Positions 24,278-33,156 of a stretch of 64,000 nt of DNA are shown here, piece by piece. The stretch lies in contig NZ_JAGQCS010000004.1 in the NCBI RefSeq assembly GCF_024346315.1, forward strand, positions 1-64,000. Direction: 5' to 3'. Made by a program: the position numbers and the translations under genes. The DNA is from Cyanobium sp. ATX 6F1. Its GTDB lineage: Bacteria; Cyanobacteriota; Cyanobacteriia; PCC-6307; Cyanobiaceae. Position 1 is the first letter of the stretch, and each line of letters begins with the position of its first letter. Under the pieces are notes generated by a model. That model had not been told where the DNA came from and ran no database searches. It worked only from the letters and a program-made list of their open reading frames with translations.

Positions 24278-24547
24278 CGCTTCGCTTCAAGTGCATTACG
24301 CCAATAATACAAAGGATGAGATCGGTCCTGCGCCCGGCGCCGGTGTTGGCCCTGGCCCCGCTCAGCGGTTGCCATAGGGGCAGCCCCAACGCCGCCCCCT
24401 CGGGCGTGTAGTACGCCAGTGAGAAACGGTCGCGGTGGAGCACCCGATGGCGGCGCTGCAGTTCCGCCTCCGCCTGCCGGCTCAGGGCAGGACAGAGCCG
24501 TTCCCGGATCGGCTTGGCCAGCGCGAGACGTTGTTGGCAGGCCCCGT

Positions 24548-24820
24548 CGGCCGCCGCCAGATCGAGCAGGACTGCGCAGGCCTTGCCCACCAGCAGATTT
24601 CTGTTGCCCTGCACCGTGGCGATGTGGCTCAGCTTGCGGCCAGGCCTCCAGCATCGCCACTCTTCGAGAAGGCTTCGCCGACGTAGAACGTCGTGAATTT
24701 GAGCCGTTCAGTCCCGTCCTCTTTGGTGGAGACATACCCCGCTGCCCGCACCAGCGTGGACGTGCTGACATCACCGAGCTCTTTGAGCTTTGCCAGCAGA
24801 TCTGCTCCAGTCAAAGCCAC
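24548..24820 (-). pseudogene. Broken cyAbrB copy
   Basis: The first 47 codons encode an intact cyAbrB start (MALTGADLLAKLKELGDVST, LVRAAGYVSTKEDGTERLKF). The frame then fails near 24640. In another frame the expected continuation RKLSHIATVQGNRNLLVGKA and CAVLLDLAA reappears, but the rest of the AbrB fold (GDEFEIKLG...) is missing and is replaced by unrelated sequence. This is a frameshifted and 3'-truncated paralogue of the genes at 15615 and 16733. Confidence 0.8.
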
Positions 24821-24989
24821 GGGACATTCAGGTTTTTGATAGGAAGTTACCCATTTCCCAGCACCCGGTTGGGTGCCGGGGGTACCGATGCTGCCCCCAG
24901 TCCAGCTGCTGCCGGGCCACGGGGAGACAGGGGTGCGGCGCAGACCCAGGGACCACCTAGCTTGGGGCCCAGCTCATGGGTCTGGGGAG

Positions 24990-25394
24990 ATGTTCAACTT
25001 CCTGTTCGGCGAAGCCAAGAAACCCCCCAAGACCAGGGAGATTGATCCTGACGATCCGAGGCGAAATTACAAACGCACGATCCTGCATGTGAATCCACCC
25101 AAGGGAGAGCTCCGCTCCGGTGAGGAGGGTCGCTGCCATGTCACCCTCTGGGATGTGAGCCGCGGGGGGCTCTGTGTGGTGGTGGGGGTCAAGAACACCA
25201 GCCATCTCAACGAGAGCGATCAGTTCACCCTGGTGCTCAAGGAGTCCCACGGGAGAGAGGAGGTGCTCTTTGAGGTGACCAAAATGTGGGAAAAGGAGGA
25301 GTACGGCAACACCTATTACGGGCTCACGTACTCGAACATGGGGCTCTCGGAAAAGGCCCGCACATTTCTGGAGAAGTACCTCAGCAAACCCTGA
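24990..25394 (+). CDS. PilZ-domain protein
   Basis: The 134-residue product has an N-terminal segment (MFNFLFGEAKKPPKTREIDP) with the R-x-x-x-R-like stretch RRNYKR, then a beta-barrel with VTLWDVSRGGLCVVV matching the (D/N)xSxxG motif of PilZ domains, and ends YGLTYSNMGLSEKARTFLEK. PilZ proteins usually bind cyclic-di-GMP and control motility, biofilm or secretion. The start at 24990 follows GGGGAG. The neighbour on the other strand is convergent. Confidence 0.75.
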   Translation: MFNFLFGEAKKPPKTREIDPDDPRRNYKRTILHVNPPKGELRSGEEGRCHVTLWDVSRGGLCVVVGVKNTSHLNESDQFTLVLKESHGREEVLFEVTKMWEKEEYGNTYYGLTYSNMGLSEKARTFLEKYLSKP

Positions 25395-25401
25395 CGCCAG
25401 C

Positions 25402-26331
25402 TCAGCTGGATGGCCCCTTGCCTGAAGGGCCCGGCACCAGCAGCAGCACCGATTGGATGGCCCGTTGGATCGGCTGGCCGCTTCGATCACGTTGGCCCCC
25501 ATGGCTGACGCCCTGGACATAGATCGACGATGAAGATCCACCGTCGAGATTCAGGGCCGCGATGACTCCCCGTCCCTGCAGGTAGCGGCCCAGTTCCGCC
25601 AGGGTCATTCCTGAGCGGTCCCGGCCGGGCTTCTGCTCAACCATCACCCACAGGAGCTGGCCATCGGCCTTGATGCCCACCGCCGTACGGGCGTTGGCGC
25701 CCAGGGCATCGATGGCATCACGGACCACGACGCCCTGTTCCCTGGCCGTGAACGCTTCCCGTTCGGTGGTCAGGTTGGGAAGCAGCTGCGGCCCTCCACC
25801 GAGTGCCTGCTCCAGCCTGCAGGCGGGCGGGATCGGTGCCTGGTGGGCTGCAATCCCGTACTGGACCTTGCCCCTGCAGCGGTACACCCGGAATTCACTG
25901 CGGGCCAGGATCGCGTTGAGGTAGGGCCTCAGTGCCGGGTTCTCGATCAGGCGCCTGTTCTTGCCTGGGTTGGCTGCCACCCGTCCGTTGATCAGCACCC
26001 AGGAGTTCGTCTGTTGGTTGGCGGGATCGAAGTAGCCGCCGTTGATCCCTGCGATCGCTCCCCTGGCCCGGGCGATCTGCGCCAGGGGTTGCAGCGATGG
26101 GCCCACCGCCGGAACGACCATGAGGGCCGAATCGTTCGCGATCGTCAGCAGATGGACGCGCTCGCCGGCCCGTTCATCGACCTGATAAATCACACCGCTG
26201 GATTGGTGCCGGTTCGCCGGAGGGTTGGCGAATCCGCCGCCCAGGGCCAGCGCGGCGGAGCCAGCCACGGCGGCGAGGGCAAGCAGCTTTGGTCTCAGCT
26301 GTGGTCTCAGCCGTGGCCTCAGCAGTGGCAT
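25402..26331 (-). CDS. Phosphodiester glycosidase (NAGPA)-domain exported protein
   Basis: The 309-residue protein has an arginine-rich start and a hydrophobic signal/anchor (LLALAAVAGSAALALGGGF). The NAGPA domain shows IAGINGGYFDPANQQTNSW and AALNLDGGSSSSIYV, the two best-conserved blocks. Members cleave phosphodiester-linked sugars, in bacteria probably in the envelope. The N terminus is encoded by a short imperfect tandem repeat (three RLRPQLRP-like units). It is convergent with the PilZ gene, with 7 bases between the stops. Confidence 0.85.
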   Translation of the reverse strand: MPLLRPRLRPQLRPKLLALAAVAGSAALALGGGFANPPANRHQSSGVIYQVDERAGERVHLLTIANDSALMVVPAVGPSLQPLAQIARARGAIAGINGGYFDPANQQTNSWVLINGRVAANPGKNRRLIENPALRPYLNAILARSEFRVYRCRGKVQYGIAAHQAPIPPACRLEQALGGGPQLLPNLTTEREAFTAREQGVVVRDAIDALGANARTAVGIKADGQLLWVMVEQKPGRDRSGMTLAELGRYLQGRGVIAALNLDGGSSSSIYVQGVSHGGQRDRSGQPIQRAIQSVLLLVPGPSGKGPSS

Positions 26332-26592
26332 GGTCAGGCGGCCGTCTGGGCAAGGACGGGTTCGGGTTCATTCCGCCATTGTCCTGGCCCGTTCAGCTCC
26401 GGCTTGGGCCCCTGGGCAGCGGCCCTGGCGCACACCCAGCTTGGAGGCCACAGGGCTGCAATCCCATGGGGGCGCCCCAGAGGGGCAGGGAGTGAAGGGC
26501 CCGTGGTCGCGATCCCGGGAGGAACGTCTCCGCGCCGCTGGATGGCACGCTGTGTGCTCTCCTGCGCCGCTCCCCGGCGGCATCCGTTCGCC

Positions 26593-27243
26593 ATGGCCTC
26601 GCCTCCCCAGACCCCTTCATCGCCCCTGAAGGCCGCCTTCTGGGACCAGCGCTACCGCGAGGGCCGCGACGGCTGGGAACTGGGCCAACCGGCGGCCGCC
26701 CTGGCGCAGTTCCTCAGCGGCCATCCCCTGGCGCCGCAGCCCCCGGGGCGGCTGCTGGTGCCCGGTTGCGGCCGCGGCCATGAGGCCGGGCTGCTGGCCG
26801 ATCGCGGTTTCGAGGTGGTGGGTCTGGATTTCAGTGCCGAAGCACTCCGCGAGGCCCAGCGGCTCCACGGCAGCGCCGCTGGCGCGCTGCGCTGGCTCCA
26901 GGCGGATCTGTTCGACGCCCCTGCCCTGGCCGCGGCGGGTCTGGGTGGCGGGAGCCTGGCGGGGGTGCTGGAGCACACCTGTTTCTGTGCGATTGATCCG
27001 GGCCTGAGGCCGGCCTACGGGCGCACCGTGGCTGAGCTGCTGGCGCCGGGGGGCTGGCTGCTGGGGCTGTTCTGGTGTCATGGCCGCCCCGGCGGTCCGC
27101 CCTTTGGCGCCGATCCAGGGGCCGTTCACGCCCTGCTCAGCGGCGCCGGATTGGTGGAGGAGTTGTGGGAGGCGGTGGGGATGCAGGCCAAGGGCCGCGA
27201 GGGCGAATGGCTGGGGTTCTGGCGCAAGCCCTTAGCGACCTAG
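26593..27243 (+). CDS. SAM-dependent methyltransferase (thiopurine methyltransferase-like)
   Basis: The 216-residue protein has the class I SAM-binding motif LLVPGCGRGHEAGLLA, then FEVVGLDFSAEAL (acidic residue of motif II) and a motif LEHTCFCAIDPGLRPAY characteristic of the TPMT-like branch. It starts with FWDQRYREGRDGWELGQ, also typical. The substrates in bacteria include thiol, selenium, tellurium or halide compounds. I use the ATG at 26593; the much longer open frame upstream is a shadow of the NAGPA gene. Its 3' end overlaps the convergent HD-domain gene by 12 bases. Confidence 0.85.
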   Translation: MASPPQTPSSPLKAAFWDQRYREGRDGWELGQPAAALAQFLSGHPLAPQPPGRLLVPGCGRGHEAGLLADRGFEVVGLDFSAEALREAQRLHGSAAGALRWLQADLFDAPALAAAGLGGGSLAGVLEHTCFCAIDPGLRPAYGRTVAELLAPGGWLLGLFWCHGRPGGPPFGADPGAVHALLSGAGLVEELWEAVGMQAKGREGEWLGFWRKPLAT

Positions 27244-27897
27244 GTCGCCGGCCCCCGCCAGCTGGCGCTCGGCGTAACCGGCCGCCCAGACGGAGGGGGC
27301 CATGCCCCGCGGCACCAGGCGGATGAAGGTGGGCGTGTGCAGGATCTCCAGCACCGCTTCCCCCAGCAACTCATTGGAGCGGCTGTCGGGGAGCCTGTGG
27401 CTCAACACCTGGTGGATCCGCAGCAGGTACCAGGCGCTGCCTTCGATGCCGGCGCTGAAGCGCTTCCAGCTGTCGGCCTCCCGGCGGGCATCGAGCACCT
27501 GATCACGGGCGTTGTGGGCCTTGTCGGCGGCACTCACCCGCAGGGAGTCGAGCGGTTTGTGCTCCAGCGAGGCCACATAGCGGGTCTTGCGGGTCAGCCA
27601 GGGCTCCTTGTGTTCAGCCGCGGGGCTCCCGGCGCTGTCGCTGCAGTCGGCGACGATGGCGGCGACTCGATCGCCGAAGCGCGCCGCGATTGAAGCCTGG
27701 CTCTGGCCCGCATCCTCGATCGCGTCATGGAGCAGGCCGGCGATGGCCTGCTCCTCGTCGCCGCCGTCCTCCCAGACCAGGCCACTGACGGCGATCAGGT
27801 GGGAGATGTAAGGAACGGCCTTGCCTTTGCGCATCTGATCGCCATGCAACTCCGCCGCCCAGTGGAGAGCTTCGCTGTAGCGAGTGCTGATGGCCAT
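27232..27897 (-). CDS. HD-domain phosphohydrolase
   Basis: The 221-residue protein has the RelA/SpoT-like HD layout: ALHWAAELHGDQMRKGKAVPYISHLIAV (His), GLLHDAIEDAG (HD pair at residues 57-58) and later VSAADKAHNARD (Asp). This resembles the ppGpp hydrolase half of SpoT or Mesh1-type enzymes, without a synthetase domain. It could hydrolyse (p)ppGpp or related nucleotides. The upstream 94-aa gene ends 3 bases before its start, so they are probably an operon. Confidence 0.85.
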   Translation of the reverse strand: MAISTRYSEALHWAAELHGDQMRKGKAVPYISHLIAVSGLVWEDGGDEEQAIAGLLHDAIEDAGQSQASIAARFGDRVAAIVADCSDSAGSPAAEHKEPWLTRKTRYVASLEHKPLDSLRVSAADKAHNARDQVLDARREADSWKRFSAGIEGSAWYLLRIHQVLSHRLPDSRSNELLGEAVLEILHTPTFIRLVPRGMAPSVWAAGYAERQLAGAGDLGR

Positions 27898-27900
27898 GGA

Positions 27901-28185
27901 TCAACACTGGCATGGCGATATCCCCCAGCCGCGCTGGCGGTGAAGGTCATCGGTCCAGCCCGAGCAGCGGTGGGTGAGGTGATCGCCGTGGGCCAGCAGG
28001 CCCTGGTGCAGCTGGCAGGTGAGCATGGGGATCCCGCCGGGGGCGGCATGGTGGCGAAACCAGTGGCAGGTCATGCAGACCTTGCGGCTGCGGGCGGCCA
28101 CGAGCACGGGGCCCCCGAGCCAGGGCCAGTCTTCGATCGGCTCGAGGCGGGAGGGCTCAAGGGTGGAGAGGGGCAGCGGGACCAT
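27901..28185 (-). CDS. Small cysteine/histidine-rich protein
   Basis: The 94-residue protein has a possible metal site: KVCMTCHWFRHHAAP, then PMLTCQLHQGLLAHGDHLTHRC and a tryptophan-rich end (SGWTDDLHRQRGWG). The spacing CxxC...C...HxxxxHxxxxHxxxC suggests zinc or iron-sulfur binding. Similar short proteins occur in marine and freshwater Synechococcus as far as I recall, with no function assigned. The start at 28185 is chosen because the longer frame upstream is repetitive and not protein-like. It leads an operon with the HD-domain gene. Confidence 0.65.
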   Translation of the reverse strand: MVPLPLSTLEPSRLEPIEDWPWLGGPVLVAARSRKVCMTCHWFRHHAAPGGIPMLTCQLHQGLLAHGDHLTHRCSGWTDDLHRQRGWGISPCQC

Positions 28186-28335
28186 CGATCGCAACGCCAG
28201 TGGAACACCTGTACTAGTCGATTGGGGCGGCGTTGTCCATGGGTTCGGTGGTCGCAGTGGGATCCCCGCGGGCCAGCCGGGTGCTCGGGCCACCGGGCGC
28301 CGGTGGCAGGATGGCTCCGGCTGGATTGAGAGGGC

Positions 28336-28701
28336 GTGACGAAGACCGTTGCCCGCTGCCAGCTCGAAGCGTTCGGCTCGGCGTCGGCCTGGGTGCTGGT
28401 CTTGGCGCTGGGGCCGGCGGGATGGGCCCGGGAGCGGGAGCCAGGCTGGATCCTGCTGGGCCGTGGCGGTGCCGCCCTGACCTGGTCGATCCGTCCGATC
28501 GATCTCCGTGGTGCACGCAAGCTGGTGGAGATCCGCTTCGCCGACTACGCCGGTGTGGGCGATCGCCACAGCGAGCGGATCGACTGCCTCCGCCGAACCC
28601 GCGTCGTGTACGCCTACAACGGCGTGCCCATCCCCGAGGAAACCGAAAGCTTCGTGCCCGAGGAGCTGGTTTCAGCGGTGTGGGCCCTGGCCTGTCCGTA
28701 G
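28336..28701 (+). CDS. Exported hypothetical protein
   Basis: The 121-residue product has an N-terminal hydrophobic signal (ASAWVLVLALGPAGWARE) and a mature domain of about 90 residues (GWILLGRGGAALTWSIRPID, RRTRVVYAYNGVP) with one or two cysteines. It resembles small surface-adhesin-like beta proteins, but the match is weak. It lies upstream of the Ca2+/H+ antiporter on the same strand. Confidence 0.55.
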   Translation: MTKTVARCQLEAFGSASAWVLVLALGPAGWAREREPGWILLGRGGAALTWSIRPIDLRGARKLVEIRFADYAGVGDRHSERIDCLRRTRVVYAYNGVPIPEETESFVPEELVSAVWALACP

Positions 28702-28829
28702 GAACGGCTCACACCGGGGTGGCATCGCGCACGCTCTCGAACAGTTCGATGTCCCAGGCGACCAGATCGCGGCGGATCGCGTCGGCCAGCGGGCGGGCCA
28801 GCAGAATGCGGGCCATTCGCTGCCGGGTC

Positions 28830-29909
28830 ATGTCCTTGCGCCGGACCGCTTCCATCGGCCTGCTGGCGATGGTGCCGGTGTCGATCGCCGCCGAGGCCCT
28901 GCACTGGGGCGATGGCGTCGTGTTCGCGACTTCAGCGATCGCGATCATCCCGTTGGCGATCTGGCTCAGCACCGCCACTGAGGAACTCTCGATCACCCTG
29001 GGCCCCTCGATCGGCGCCCTGCTCAATGCGGTGTTCGGCAACGCCACCGAGCTGATCATCGCCCTGGTGGCCCTCAAGGCCGGTCTGGTGGAGATCGTCA
29101 AGGCGAGCATCACCGGCACGGTGATGGCCAACCTGCTGCTGGCCCTGGGGCTCTCGATGCTGGTGGGGGGCATCGGCCGCAAGGAGCAGACCTTCCAGCC
29201 GGTGGTGGCGCGGGTCAACGGCTCGGCCATGACCCTGGCGGTGGTGGCGATCCTGATCCCCAGCCTCTCGGTGCTCTCGGGCGGCCATACGGCGGAGAGC
29301 ACCCAGGGCTTCTCCACCTTCGTGGCCTGGGTGCTGCTGGCGGTCTACGGCCTCACCCTGCTGTTCTCCCTGGGCACCCACCGCAGCCTCTACGAGGTGG
29401 CCGCCGCCGATCTGGAGGCCCAGGAGGAGGGCGCGAGCGCCCACAAGCCGCCGCTGTTGCCCTGGCTGGGTGTGCTGCTGGCGGCCACCGCTGTGCTGGC
29501 CTACGAATCGGAACTTTTCGTTGGTGTGGTCGAGACCGTCACCGAGGGCCTGGGGCTCACGGCCCTGTTCACCGGTGTGGTGCTGCTGCCCCTGCTGGGG
29601 GGCACGGCCGAGTACCTCACCGCCGTGACCATGGCGCGCAAGAACAAGATGGATCTCTCGGTGTCCGTGTCGTTGGGCTCCACCCTGCTGGTGGCCCTGC
29701 TGGTGGTGCCGGTGCTGGTGCTGATCGGGCCGTTGCTGGGCCATCCCCTCGATCTGAGCTTTGATGTCTTCGAACTCGTGACGGTGATCACAGCGGTGCT
29801 GGTCAGCAATCTGGTGACGGTCGATGGCCGCTCCGACTGGCTGGAGGGGGCGCTGTTGCTGGCGGCCTACCTGATCCTGGCGGCCGGTTTCTTCTTCCAG
29901 GCGGGCTGA
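28830..29909 (+). CDS. Calcium/proton (cation) antiporter, CaxA family
   Basis: The 359-residue protein has about eleven membrane helices and the two CaCA repeat signatures: GNATELIIALVALKAGLVEI in the first half and GGTAEYLTAVTMARKNKMDL in the second. It starts MSLRRTASIGLLAMVPVS and has a cytosolic acidic loop (LEAQEEGASAHK). Family members export Ca2+ (or Na+) in exchange for H+. I choose the ATG at 28830; upstream ATGs exist at 28791 and 28806. The next gene starts 5 bases after its stop, so they are an operon. Confidence 0.9.
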   Translation: MSLRRTASIGLLAMVPVSIAAEALHWGDGVVFATSAIAIIPLAIWLSTATEELSITLGPSIGALLNAVFGNATELIIALVALKAGLVEIVKASITGTVMANLLLALGLSMLVGGIGRKEQTFQPVVARVNGSAMTLAVVAILIPSLSVLSGGHTAESTQGFSTFVAWVLLAVYGLTLLFSLGTHRSLYEVAAADLEAQEEGASAHKPPLLPWLGVLLAATAVLAYESELFVGVVETVTEGLGLTALFTGVVLLPLLGGTAEYLTAVTMARKNKMDLSVSVSLGSTLLVALLVVPVLVLIGPLLGHPLDLSFDVFELVTVITAVLVSNLVTVDGRSDWLEGALLLAAYLILAAGFFFQAG

Positions 29910-29914
29910 GCGCG

Positions 29915-31081
29915 ATGGCCGCCACCCCCGACGATCGACCGGTGCTGCCGTTCCGCAGCCGGGCGGCTCTGGCCCGGCTCCAGGAGCTGCCGGCCCTGCA
30001 GCTGCTGCTGGCGGCCTCCGCCACCCTGGCGGCCCTGGCCCTGGGCTGGAGCTGGCTGGCGCTGTTGGGGGGCCTGCTGACCCTGGTGCTCTCGCTGCTG
30101 CAGCTGCTGCCACCCCTGTGGGTGGTGCTGCGCTCGCGGCTCGAGGAGCCCGCCACAGTGCAGACCCTGGCCCTGCTCGGACTGGTGCTGGGGGCGGTGG
30201 CGATCACCGTGGCCCTGGGCTGGTGGGAACCGCTGGCTGCGATCTACCGCAGCGGCGACTGGACCGCGATCGGGGCCGTCGGGGAGGGGGTGATCGGGGC
30301 CTTCGGCCAGATCCTGGTGGCCTTCGTGGCCCTGGTGATCGCCTGGCGCCAGTTCGTGGTTGACCAGCGGCTCACCACCCAGCAGAACCGCATCACCCAG
30401 GCCCAGACCATCGACAGCTTCATGCAGGGCCTCTCCGAGCTGATCAGCGACGAGGACGGGCTGCTGGAGGACTGGCCCCTGGAGCGCATGCTGGCCGAGG
30501 GCCGCATGGCGGCGGTGTTCGGCAGCATCGACGCCGAGGGCAAGGCCAAGATCCTGCGCTTCCTCGCCCACGCCCGCCTGCTCACGCCCCTGCGCCGGGA
30601 CCAGCGCCTGGGCCGGGCGATTCTTGATGGCGAGGGCAACTACGAGGTGGACCGCCTCGACGGGGTGCCCGTGATCCGCCTGCACCAGATGCTACGGGGG
30701 GTGGATCTCTCGGGCGTCGACCTGCGCGGGGTGGATTTCAACGGCGCCGACCTGGGGGGATCCAACCTGCGCGGTTCGGATCTGGCCGATGCCAACCTGG
30801 CCGGGGTCAACCTCAGCGGCGCCGATCTCGATGGCGCCCGGCTGGAGCGCACGCGTTTCTTCTACGGCACGGCCGAGGCGGCCTCACCAGCGGATCCGCG
30901 CACCCCACCGGATTTTGAGTCGGGAGTTGGCACCGGCGCGATCGTTGAGAACGCCAACCTCTCCGACCTGCGCCAGCTGGACAGCGAAGACCGCTTTTAC
31001 CTGGGCGCTTGGGGCGGCAGCCGCTCCCGCCAGAGCCTGCCCGGCAGCATCAAGGGCATTCCCAGCAAGCTGGAGCGTTAG
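29915..31081 (+). CDS. Multi-helix membrane protein with pentapeptide repeats
   Basis: The 388-residue protein has two N-terminal hydrophobic hairpins (LQLLLAASATLAALALGWSW, LALLGLVLGAVAITVALGWW), a further hydrophobic segment (ILVAFVALVIAWRQFVV), a helical cytosolic part of about 120 residues, then pentapeptide repeats (GVDLSGVDLRGVDFNGADLG) at about 265-310. The role is unknown; the position 5 bases after a cation antiporter suggests a membrane-linked or regulatory partner. Confidence 0.8.
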   Translation: MAATPDDRPVLPFRSRAALARLQELPALQLLLAASATLAALALGWSWLALLGGLLTLVLSLLQLLPPLWVVLRSRLEEPATVQTLALLGLVLGAVAITVALGWWEPLAAIYRSGDWTAIGAVGEGVIGAFGQILVAFVALVIAWRQFVVDQRLTTQQNRITQAQTIDSFMQGLSELISDEDGLLEDWPLERMLAEGRMAAVFGSIDAEGKAKILRFLAHARLLTPLRRDQRLGRAILDGEGNYEVDRLDGVPVIRLHQMLRGVDLSGVDLRGVDFNGADLGGSNLRGSDLADANLAGVNLSGADLDGARLERTRFFYGTAEAASPADPRTPPDFESGVGTGAIVENANLSDLRQLDSEDRFYLGAWGGSRSRQSLPGSIKGIPSKLER

Positions 31082-31989
31082 GAGGCCACGCCGGTGAGTT
31101 CCTCGCTCACCGCCCAGAGCCGGCGCCGGGCGCCGTCATCAAGGGCTGCCGGGGCGATGCGGCCCCTGGCGGGATAACCGCGCACACCCCCCCATTGATC
31201 CGGGCCGTAGAGCTCGCCGCCTTTGGCGCTGGCGGCGACGGCGGCATGGAGCTGGGGCAGGGCCCCCATGGCGGCGCTCTGGAACAGGGGACCCATCAGC
31301 CCGTAGGCGATCGGCTCGATCCAGGAGCCGTTGGCGCTGATCGAGGCGGGCTGCAGGTTGGTGCGCGCCATCCCCGGGTGGGCCGCCAGGGAGGCCACCG
31401 TGCTGCCTGCGGCCTCCAGGCGCCGCTGCAGTTCGAGGGCGAACATCACGTTGGCCAGCTTGCTCTGGCTGTAGGCGCTCCAGCGGTCGTAGCGGCGCTC
31501 CCCCTGCAGGTCGTCGAAGGCGATGCGGCCGAACAGGTGGGCGCCGGAGGTGACCGTCACCACCCTGGCCCCGGGGCGCCCCTCCATCAGGGGCAGCAGC
31601 TGCAGGGTGAGGGCGAAGTGGCCCAGGTGGTTGATGCCGAACTGGCGCTCGAAGCCGTCACGGGTGAGGCTGCGGGGCAGGGCCATCACACCGGCGTTGT
31701 TGAGCAGCAGATCGAGGCGGCCCCAGTTCTCCGCCAGCCGCTGGGCCGCCGCCGCCACGCTGGCCAGATCGGCCAGATCCAGTTCCAGCACCTCCAGGCC
31801 GCCTTTGGCCTTGGGCAGCAGGGCGTCGCGGCTCTCCTCGGCGCGGCGGCGGGAGCGGCAGGCCAGCACCACCGTGGCGCCGTGCTCCGAGAGGGCCCGG
31901 GCTGACTCGAACCCCAGGCCGCTGTTGGCGCCGGTGATCAGGGCCAGGCGGCCGCTGAGGTCGCCGAGATCGTTGGTGGTCCAGCTCAT
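31078..31989 (-). CDS. Short-chain dehydrogenase/reductase
   Basis: The 303-residue protein has the NAD(P)-binding TGANSGLG motif near residue 19, the NNAG motif (LLLNNAGVMAL), and the catalytic S...YxxxK (VTSGAHL, YSQSKLANV). The N-terminal part and the long C terminus resemble WW-domain-oxidoreductase/retinol-dehydrogenase-like SDRs, so the substrate is not predictable. The start ATG overlaps the stop of the upstream methyltransferase as ATGA, making an operon with 31986-32831 and 32842-33099. Confidence 0.9.
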   Translation of the reverse strand: MSWTTNDLGDLSGRLALITGANSGLGFESARALSEHGATVVLACRSRRRAEESRDALLPKAKGGLEVLELDLADLASVAAAAQRLAENWGRLDLLLNNAGVMALPRSLTRDGFERQFGINHLGHFALTLQLLPLMEGRPGARVVTVTSGAHLFGRIAFDDLQGERRYDRWSAYSQSKLANVMFALELQRRLEAAGSTVASLAAHPGMARTNLQPASISANGSWIEPIAYGLMGPLFQSAAMGALPQLHAAVAASAKGGELYGPDQWGGVRGYPARGRIAPAALDDGARRRLWAVSEELTGVAS

Positions 31990-32831
31990 GGGTCCAATCT
32001 TGTCGCCCGCAGCTCCATCACCGTGGGCGCCACCCAGAAGGCGCCGGGGGTCTGGTGGGCCGCGGTGATTTCGGCGGCGGCGGCCTCGGCCTCGGCCGCG
32101 CTCCAGTGGCCCTGGCGCACCAGTTCGGGTCCGTAGATGGCCACGAAGCGCTCAATCCAGGCCGCCACCGGATCCCACGGCTGTCCCAGCAGCAGCAGGG
32201 GCCGCAGCTCCTCGATCCGAAAGCCCCGCGCCGCCAGCAGCGCCGGCAGGCGCCGGTTCACGTCCGGGTCAGCGCCGCTGGCGCGAAAGCTGGCCTGGCA
32301 GGCGGCCCCGAAGCGGCCCAGGGCCGGCCCGTGGGGATGCAGGCCGAAGCTGTCCCAGTGGATGTACTCGTGCAGCACCACCTGGGCCCCGGGCCGCAGA
32401 GCCCCCGCCAGGGTTTCCACCAAGGGCTCCACGGCGGGCAGGAACATCGCCAGCCAGCGGCACCAGGCCAGATCGAAGCCCGTCTCGGCGAGGGCCTCGC
32501 GGTTCAGGTCGTGGCGGCGCAGCTCCAGCTGCTCCAGGCCAGCGGCGGCGGCCGCCCGCTGGCCCGCCTGCACGTAGGCGGCGCTGAGCTCAAGGGCCAG
32601 CACCTTCCCCGTCGGCCCCACGGCCCGGGCCAGTTCGAGGGCACAGAAGCCCGGCCCAGCGCCGAGATCCAGCACCCGCTGGCCGGGAGCGAGGCCCGCG
32701 CGGCCCCAGGCCTCCCGGGCGGCAGGCAGCCATAGCTCGTGCTGGAGCCGCAGGCGCTCACGCTCGGCCGGGTCGGTGCCCAGCACGTAGGTGTCGCTCG
32801 GCCGCTCAGCCGGCGTGCCTCCCGCCGCCAT
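31986..32831 (-). CDS. SAM-dependent methyltransferase
   Basis: The 281-residue protein has a Rossmann SAM-binding motif VLDLGAGPGFCALELA and motif II LALELSAAYVQAGQ, followed by LELRRHDLNREALAETGFDLAWCRW (motif III/IV). Substrate cannot be inferred. I use the ATG at 32831 (MAAGGTPAERPS). It is the middle gene of a three-gene minus-strand operon, with the SDR start overlapping its stop. Confidence 0.85.
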   Translation of the reverse strand: MAAGGTPAERPSDTYVLGTDPAERERLRLQHELWLPAAREAWGRAGLAPGQRVLDLGAGPGFCALELARAVGPTGKVLALELSAAYVQAGQRAAAAAGLEQLELRRHDLNREALAETGFDLAWCRWLAMFLPAVEPLVETLAGALRPGAQVVLHEYIHWDSFGLHPHGPALGRFGAACQASFRASGADPDVNRRLPALLAARGFRIEELRPLLLLGQPWDPVAAWIERFVAIYGPELVRQGHWSAAEAEAAAAEITAAHQTPGAFWVAPTVMELRATRLDP

Positions 32832-32841
32832 GGACCGTCGC

Positions 32842-33099
32842 TCAGTCTTCCGGGAACAGCAGCAGCGCCAGTTCGTCGGCATCCACGTCGTAGACGCGGG
32901 CCAGGGTGGTTTCGATCGCGGAGGTCACCTCACCGGGCAGGAAGCGCATGGCATTGAGGGCGTCTTCGGCGATGTCGTCGTTCAGGAGCTTTTCGTCGCC
33001 GCCGAGCTTCTCATCGTTGATCACCGCGATCACCCAGCTCTGATAGGCCTCGACCAGATCGGCGAACTCCAGATCCGGGTCGTTCAGGTCCAGGGCCAT
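32842..33099 (-). CDS. Conserved small acidic protein
   Basis: The 85-residue product is acidic and helical: MALDLNDPDLEFADLVEAYQ, WVIAVINDEKLGGDEKLLND and TLARVYDVDADELALLLFPED. It has the look of a conserved cyanobacterial hypothetical. The start at 33099 (ATG) is chosen over the longer frame, which is antisense to the divergent gene. It heads the operon, 10 bases before the methyltransferase. Confidence 0.65.
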   Translation of the reverse strand: MALDLNDPDLEFADLVEAYQSWVIAVINDEKLGGDEKLLNDDIAEDALNAMRFLPGEVTSAIETTLARVYDVDADELALLLFPED

Positions 33100-33156
33100 C
33101 GTTCTGTCACGTTCACGCCCCTGCAGTTTGGACCCTCGCCGGGGAGGATGGCAGCC

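Noticed and set aside
25843-26592. N-terminal extension of the methyltransferase frame
   Set aside because: The 250 extra residues are antisense to the NAGPA gene and have no protein-like composition; the ATG at 26593 gives the usual family length.
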